Below are positions 57,655 through 64,000 of a DNA stretch of 64,000 nt, in pieces. Location of the stretch: contig CM051521.1 of assembly GCA_028015205.1 (NCBI GenBank), positions 88,574,513 to 88,638,512 of the forward strand. Reading direction: 5' to 3'. The stretch comes from Mytilisepta virgata. Its lineage: Eukaryota; Mollusca; Bivalvia; Mytilida; Mytilidae. The notes below the pieces were generated by a model. It had not been told where the DNA came from. It was given only the letters and a program-made list of their open reading frames with translations, and searched no databases. The stretch's first letter is position 1; the number at the start of each line of letters is the position of its first letter. The position numbers were made by a program, and so were the translations under genes.

Positions 57655-60600
57655 GATGATTTTAAAATAAGCTTACATGAATATATCAGACATGAAGGAA
57701 GAGATATTTAGAACGTGTGAAGTCTGAGATTAAAGAGGACACAGGTCTGAATTTGTATTAGTTAAGTTTAATCTTACATGTATTTATTTGTATATAGTGG
57801 ATTGGGAAACTTATTTTTATCCCTATCCATTGTGTTGGTTGCAAGAGTGACCCTTGTAGTAGCGTTTGGCTACTCCTTTTTTTATCTACATTTTAACATG
57901 CTTGGGTGGAAATATTGTATTGTATTTCAGTGTAGATTTGTGATCATTAATAGAAAAGAAAAACACTTTATGAACATTTTAATGTCAATTATATATAATG
58001 GTTGTGTGATAAATATAGAACAAACTAAGTGGTGGATGCAGGATTTTTTAAAAGGGGTGGGGAGGGGCGTAAAATTAAAAATTGAAAAATCTAAAGGCCA
58101 GCGGAGCAAGGCGGAAATTATTTTTTTTGATGAATTAATGATAAAAAAATCATGTATATGGATAAAAAAAACGCCTTTTTGGCTATCAAAGGGGGAGGGG
58201 GGCGGCGGCGTACAACCTCTATGCCCTCTGGATTCGCCACTCTTAATGTCAATTGACATCTTACATGTATTTCAAAAAAGTCAATATGTAATTTTATTAT
58301 TTTGAATTTTTCCTCAGTTATTTTACAATTTCCAGTGTTCTATATGTTCATATTAATTTTTGCACAAATATTTATAAATAATATCAATTCCTGTTTTCTA
58401 AATCTACACAAGATGGTTTAGTTTTATTCCATTTTTTGGTTGATGCATATATCAAATCAAGTCAAGCTCTTATGATTAAATACCTAACTTGATTTTGTTT
58501 TTTCGTTTTTGTCTGGCCTGCGACACATAGTCGCAGAGGCGAGATATAGGTAGTACATTCTGGCGGCAGTGTAAAATTTTTAAAACTTTAATAACTTTGC
58601 ACATGTAATACATACAATTAAGAATTATGGTCCACAAGGTAGCTTATCGTATAAGGTTTGCCGCAGTATACTTGTCTTGTGACCCTGACCTCATTTTCAC
58701 GGTTCACTGACTTCATAAACATGAATTTAAAATCTGCGTCCAAGTTTCGTGGAAATCCATTTCTCAGCAACTGTAATACCTAGGCCAACCATATTTGGTC
58801 TATAGATATTTCTTGGTGGGCACATGTCAGTCTGACACCTGGCTTTTGACCTTGACCTCAATTTCATGCTTGAGTGACCTGCATCACATTTTCGTGGTTA
58901 AGTACATTACTCAGAAACTAGAATACCTAGACCCACTATATTTGGTCAATAGATAGTTCTTGGTGGGTACATCTCAGTCTGACATCTGGCTATGGTCTTG
59001 ACCTCAATTTCATGCTTGAGTGACTTTGTCACATTTTCGAGATTAGGTCCATTTCGCGGAAACGTTAATACCTAGACCCACCATATTTTGTCAATAGATA
59101 GTTCTTAGTGGAAACATGTCGGTATAACACCTGCCTTTTAACCGTGACCTCAATTTTTTTTGTCGTATTTTCCTTTGACTTGCAAAATGTTGGGTATCAG
59201 ATAATAATTATACTATGTCCATGTGCATACTCAGACGAGACATCTGGTGTGTCCACTCTTGTTTATTATCATTTTGCCTCTTGACCTGATAAATAAGGGG
59301 AAGGTTGTTGACACAAAAAAAACTTGAACATGTCACATTTTTTTAGGTTACATAGCTGTCTGATTTTTTTCCCCTTTTTATTTGTCATATTATCCAGTAA
59401 GCCTAAAACTATGAAACGGAACTTCAAACAGTGGTAGCCCACCATATGAAAATGAGTATGAAGAAAAATTTACCCAATCTGACACTAAAGGGAGATAATT
59501 AAACTTTTTATTTTGAAGCAGAAAAAAGGAGGTATTTCTTAATGAGGTCCCTCATTGTTCTTGTTTATTCAATTCCTGAATAATCAGATTTTTTTTTAAA
59601 TCCAACATTTTAACGCATGACTGAGAAGAATCTAATTGGCTTAAAGATGTTATTTGCTTCAATGTTCAGAGGTTCAACTTGAAAAAAAAAATTAAAAAGT
59701 AGTTGTTGATGTTTGAAAAAATGTGATTTTGCAATTGCATAATAAATTAAAGAAGGTTAATCTGTTGTATATACTAACAAGAGTGAACACACAAAATATC
59801 TCTCCTGAGTACGCACATGGACACAGAATAGATTATCTGATGTCCGACATTGCAAGTCAAAGGAAAATAAAAAGAAATAGTCAGGCAACAATTGTCTGAA
59901 AAATCTCATGCATACCATTCAAGCCTACAACTGTGTCTAAGGTCAGCAGACCGGTCTCATACAGGTATGGATCTACCAAAAACTATCTATAGACCAAAAA
60001 TGGTGGGTCTACATACATTTATAACATTTGTTGAGAAATGGACTTATTTGTAAAAATGGGATGAAAGTCACTAAAACCTTAAATTGTAGTCAAGGTAAGG
60101 TGTCAGGAAGTTGCCAAGAAGTTATTACAGACCATATACAGTGGATATAGGTCTTATAGCTACAAAGAAATAGACTTTTTCATAAAAATGTGTGAAGAGG
60201 ACAAATATACCCAAGGAGCAAACCAAAAAACACAATCCATTAGTAGACAAACCTGAAAAAACATATGAACAACCACAAGCACTGAAAACTAAGACAATGA
60301 ACAGCACAAACTCCTATAAAAACCAGGAGTGAACTCAGGGGCTCCGGATGGGTAAGCAGTTCCTGCTCCATATACGGCAGCCGTCGTGAAGTTCAACAAA
60401 GTAAATCCGGTGATAGTCACAAATCGGTGGAGCTACATGAAATGTAGCGACAGTGGGAACAGTTCCAACATCATCTTAGATATTTGAACACTGTAACGGG
60501 CAATCAATTCGTGATGATGACTGTAAAATTTGCTAAGTAATGACATCAACTTATCCCTGATAAAACCCTATTAAAGCCCTGTGAAATTCAGGCATACGTA

Positions 60601-62200
60601 TACCCACCAAGGACTATCTATAAACCAAATATGGTGTGCTTAGGTATTACAGTTGCTAAGAAATGGACTTAACCATGAAAATGCGACGCAGGTCATTCTA
60701 CCATTAAATTGAGGTCAAGTATGAAAAGTCAGGTGTCAGACTTGACATTTACCAATCAAGAACTATCTACTGACAAATATGGTGGGTCACGGTATTATAG
60801 TTGCTGAGAAATAGACTTAACCACGAAAATGTGACAAAGGCACCCAGGCATGAAATTGAGGTCAAGGTCCCAAGCCAGCTGTCAGACCGGCATGTATCCA
60901 CTAAGAACTATCTATAGACCAAATATGGTTGGCCTGGGTATTACAGTTGCTGAGATATGGATTTAACCAAAAAACTTGGGATGCAGATTTTACATTTATG
61001 TTTATGAAGTCAATGAACCGTGAAAACGAGATCAGGGTCACAAGACAAGTATACTGCGTCAAATGTTATACGATTAGGTATCTGAGGACTAAAAATCTGT
61101 ATTGTAGGTATTATTTATCCAAAAAAAAAATGCAATCTCACCCCCCCCCCCAAAAAAAAAATGCCATCATTATTTATTATAAATTATATTTTTCAATTAT
61201 ATACTTTGAAACAGTTGATTTCCAACATATCTTGTAATCTATATAAATGTCATCCAAATATAAAAATGAGAGCAATTTTCCAGTTTTCAGCAATTTTATC
61301 TGAAAAAACTATGATTTTCCCCCAAAAATAACCATATTACATATGTTTTTTAATTTTATTTTTTAAAACCAATTATTTTTAACATATTTGGTAATTTATT
61401 AATGGTGTCATCGAATACAAATTGCAGCTAAAACTATTTTCCAGTTTTCAGTGATTTTTCAATAAAAATGAAATTTTCCTAAAAAAAACAATCATAATTT
61501 ATGAAAAATTATATTTTTCAATAAAATAATTTGAAACAGTTTATTTCCAACATATCTTGTAAGCTAGTTTATATGTCAGCGTCCAAATAGTGAAATAGGG
61601 CAATTTTCCAGTTTTCAGCAATTTTCTTTCAAAAACCAAGATTTTAACCCAAAATTACCACTCTTTTACATGCCCAGTCTTGGTAGACTTTCAGAATTCA
61701 TTTTTAATTGTTTATCTATGCCAAATACAGGTGAAAAAACATTCTGTTGCAAATTTTGCAGTCTTTTTCATAGATTTACTAGACTATCTGTAAAAACCGT
61801 GTTCATTCATTATTGTTGCCATTTTCACAATTATTTGACTTTATCTGCTTAGTTTACAGATAGATGGGTAGAGATACCAGCAATTTTATTTTTGTTAGTT
61901 GAAGTTTCAATATTGGTCTAAACTTCCATTTAGATAGATGGGTCCAAACTGTTGTTCTCTGTTTGCTATGCATAATTGAAAATTACTGAAAAACACGTTT
62001 TTCCCCTATCATTTCATTGAAAATCCACCGATTGAGCCCATATAATGAATATCATCATTAAAAAGGTGGTAATGATAAAAAATTACATAAAAACTATATT
62101 TTCTCGGTCAGTATGTTAGTCTGGGCTGGAAAAAAATAAGTTGCACAAATTTTATTTTTTTTCGTTGAACACTTCTGCCTGGTGCTTACTGGCATTGCCT
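57655..62200 (-). repeat. Giant inverted repeat, right arm
   Basis: Reverse complement of the left arm. It is 323 bp longer, mainly because of a ~340-bp segment at about 61,585-61,925 that has no counterpart in the left arm (near 52,955). Single-base differences are spread along its length, so the arms are not identical copies. A frame reading MYLFVYSGLGNLFLSLS appears mirrored at 57,778 (+) and 56,770 (-). Confidence 0.95.
60195..60590 (-). mobile_element. Penelope-like element 3' end, right-arm copy
   Basis: Mirror of 53,955-54,345. It ends at the same base of the family (AAGAGGACAAATATA on the plus strand). Confidence 0.85.
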
Positions 62201-62371
62201 CTTAAAAGGTATACTATAAATTCACATGAAAATCAACATTTATTATGTTCAAATATACATATACATTTAAATTATGCATTACATTCATTTATCAAGTTTT
62301 GTTGTTAAAAAACATTAAAAGAAAGGGGGCACTGTTAGCTATATACAGGAAAATACTGAAGGTTTACAAAC
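62201..62371. other. Short AT-rich flank
   Basis: No feature seen. Confidence 0.4.
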
Positions 62372-62600
62372 CTAATCTTTCACCAGCAGGGCTCCGAATA
62401 CCATAATGAACTGTCTGTGATGTTCCGCAAGTGGTTGTATATGTGTATGTTGAGTTCCTTGCAACTTCAACAATTTCTCACGTAGTTTTGGGTTCGTTTT
62501 AGCAGTTGGGAAAGAGAAGAACTAGACATTTTCCATGTAAGGGTATTTAGATCTCTTTCTGTCATCAGAGGTACATCCTTCGGCAGTACAATGATACCAT
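62372..62600 (-). pseudogene. THAP-like zinc-finger domain remnant
   Basis: One minus-strand frame reads YHCTAEGCTSDDRKRSKYPY, then a stop, then FFSFPTAKTNPKLREKLLKL. The CxxxGC start, a basic loop and FFxFP followed by a basic helix are the order of a THAP (C2CH) DNA-binding domain, and THAP domains are common in animal transposases and their derivatives. The later cysteine/histidine pair is not intact and a TAG interrupts the frame. It is a remnant cut off by the direct-duplication block at 62,616. Confidence 0.4.
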
Positions 62601-62615
62601 TTTGTTTCCTTTAAC

Positions 62616-63474
62616 GAACCATTATTATCCAGTGTGCTTGAATACATCTTGACCGGAAGTATTCCCTGCTTGAGGAGCTCGGGATGCATATGTATTTTAT
62701 CATTTTTTGACAGACTTATCGTTCCTCACAGCAGGTGTGATTTCGAGGTCACTCGTGGCATTTCGCCAGAACTGAATAAAAAAGATTGAGGAGTTCTAAC
62801 AAAAAACGGAATTCCTATAAACAATATTAACTGTGCAATCGAGAACTTAGGACTTTTCCATTTTTTTTTTACTGGTAAGACATTGAAAATTTTCATATGT
62901 ATCCCAACTACATAAAATTGACAGCACATCCTATATAATGAGGAATTCCCTTCACCTTTCGGGGTTTTCTGTTTTATCATTCGGATTGAAAGATAAATCG
63001 GCGTGTTCCTAGTGAGACACCTGCTATAAAGAACGACGACTTTTGGCGGGATAGTCAACCGCAAGTCAGGAATAGGTGAGAAAAAAAATAGTATCACGTG
63101 ACCATGGATGTCTAATTCAGGAAAATATCCCAAAGGACTATGACTCGATACACAACTATTGAAAAGATGGAATAAGGAAACGTCTCAAAGCCTTCATGCT
63201 ACCAGTTCGACCAGGCCGTTACCACAATATTTCATGTGCTGTATTTAACATTATCATACTTCATGCCAGAAATACGGCATATAAACTACGGTAATATGTC
63301 CAAGTTCGGCTTTATATGTCACGTGAGTTTTTGTGTACATTTACGGTTATAAGAATAGAGCAATTGTCATGAATATTTACAGTAAGAAATGTCTCAGTCA
63401 GCGATGCGCTTTTTTACATGAAAAAAAATTGAAATAATTTTAGGTTAGATGAATTCTTAGCATGAAGTATAATA
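62616..63474 (+). repeat. Direct duplication, right copy (~0.86 kb)
   Basis: Same orientation as 48,359-49,299 and co-linear apart from the shorter A/C run and the missing ~65-bp segment at about 63,271. Confidence 0.85.
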
Positions 63475-63486
63475 ATCACACTATTA

Positions 63487-63660
63487 AGGTCTTGTGACGG
63501 TTATATGCGAAATATTTGCCAGGTCTGAGTGACAGATTACCCTCCACTTCGCGTTTGCGAAATATTTGCCAGGTCTGAGTGACATATAAAACTTCGCTTC
63601 GGGTCAGTAATATGTCACTCAGACCTGGCAAATATTTCGCATATAACCGTCACAAGACCG
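63487..63660. mobile_element. Hairpin (fold-back) element with a duplicated arm segment
   Basis: The left arm AAGGTCTTGTGACGGTTATA and GCGAAATATTTGCCAGGTCT pair with the right arm AGACCTGGCAAATATTTCGC and TATAACCGTCACAAGACC. The segment GCGAAATATTTGCCAGGTCT-GAGTGACA occurs twice on the left (about 63,509 and 63,557) and once on the right, so alternative foldings are possible. No ORF. Confidence 0.8.
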
Positions 63661-64000
63661 CGGCTCTCGAGCTAATATCATGACCTACATGTAAGACTGA
63701 TAAAGTATTAAATCTGGCAACTTTACTACAAATTGATCACAGAGAAGTAACTAATATATGATACATTAGAATGTCACCGAAGAAAGAGGGTGCTCATAAA
63801 AAAGAAGAGCACAGTCATTATTTTATAGTCTCCTAAGTTTAATAAAACCTATAACAAAAAATTGTCAAAACATTTATTTATTTAATAAATCACAAAAAAT
63901 TTTAACCCAGAACGGGAATTATATATAGATACATGTATTAAAACATTTCCAGGTTGTAGCTGCTGAAAGTAAAATTCAAATTATAGACTAAGGAGGTTTT
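63661..64000. other. AT-rich end of window, no gene
   Basis: Nothing recognisable. Confidence 0.4.

Noticed and set aside
56447..58305. Same ~100-residue frame in both palindrome arms (MYLFVYSGLGNLFLSLS...)
   Set aside because: Its conservation is explained by the inverted duplication itself. Composition is AT-driven, there is no domain, and the frames have different lengths in the two arms.

Overview
The window is animal nuclear DNA, AT-rich and intron-bearing. It is packed with transposable elements of kinds common in bivalve molluscs, and a mussel-like bivalve is my best guess. The support is the mix of degraded APE-type LINEs, a Penelope-like reverse transcriptase family with a recurring 3' tail, arrays of about 150-bp repeats next to short hairpins and GTCCGTCC-type tracts, a tRNA-derived SINE, piggyBac and pogo-type remnants, and spliced small genes. 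No bacterial operons, rRNA genes or CRISPR arrays were seen.

Layout. 1-6.9 kb: non-coding DNA, a minisatellite, then a Penelope-like RT fragment, a SINE hairpin and a LINE fragment lying back to back. 6.97-11.27 kb: a nearly full-length but frameshifted LINE. 12.2-15.4 kb: a roughly 50-copy 40-bp satellite, followed by a ~155-bp array. 18.5-19.6 kb: the main exon of a type II membrane protein resembling the DUF1647 glycosyltransferase-like family. 20.6-28.4 kb: a second Penelope-like RT, an LTR-retrotransposon gag with primer-binding site, and a LINE tail. 30.9-33.3 kb: hairpin and MITE-type elements, including a pogo-like one with a TA duplication.

The most interesting locus is 33,740-44,910. 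This is an 11.2-kb mobile element with ~276-bp terminal inverted repeats and an exact 6-bp target duplication (TAATTT). It carries two convergent spliced genes, each starting within about 100 bp of a TIR: a retroviral-integrase-type DDE recombinase (two exons, intact, 405 aa predicted) and a five-exon protein (375 aa predicted) with a C-terminal RING-like cysteine cluster. I read it as an IS3EU-like integrase transposon with an accessory gene. The integrase presumably cuts and joins the ends; the partner's role is unknown.

45.9-48.2 kb: a broken piggyBac transposase gene. 50.8-52.2 kb: a small three-exon secreted antistasin-like protein. 52.7-62.2 kb: a giant inverted repeat with 4.2- and 4.5-kb arms around a 0.76-kb spacer. 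A ~0.9-kb direct duplication (48.4 and 62.6 kb) brackets the antistasin gene and the inverted repeat. The window ends with a THAP-like remnant and another hairpin element.

All exon joins and family assignments are by eye; no database search or transcript was available.
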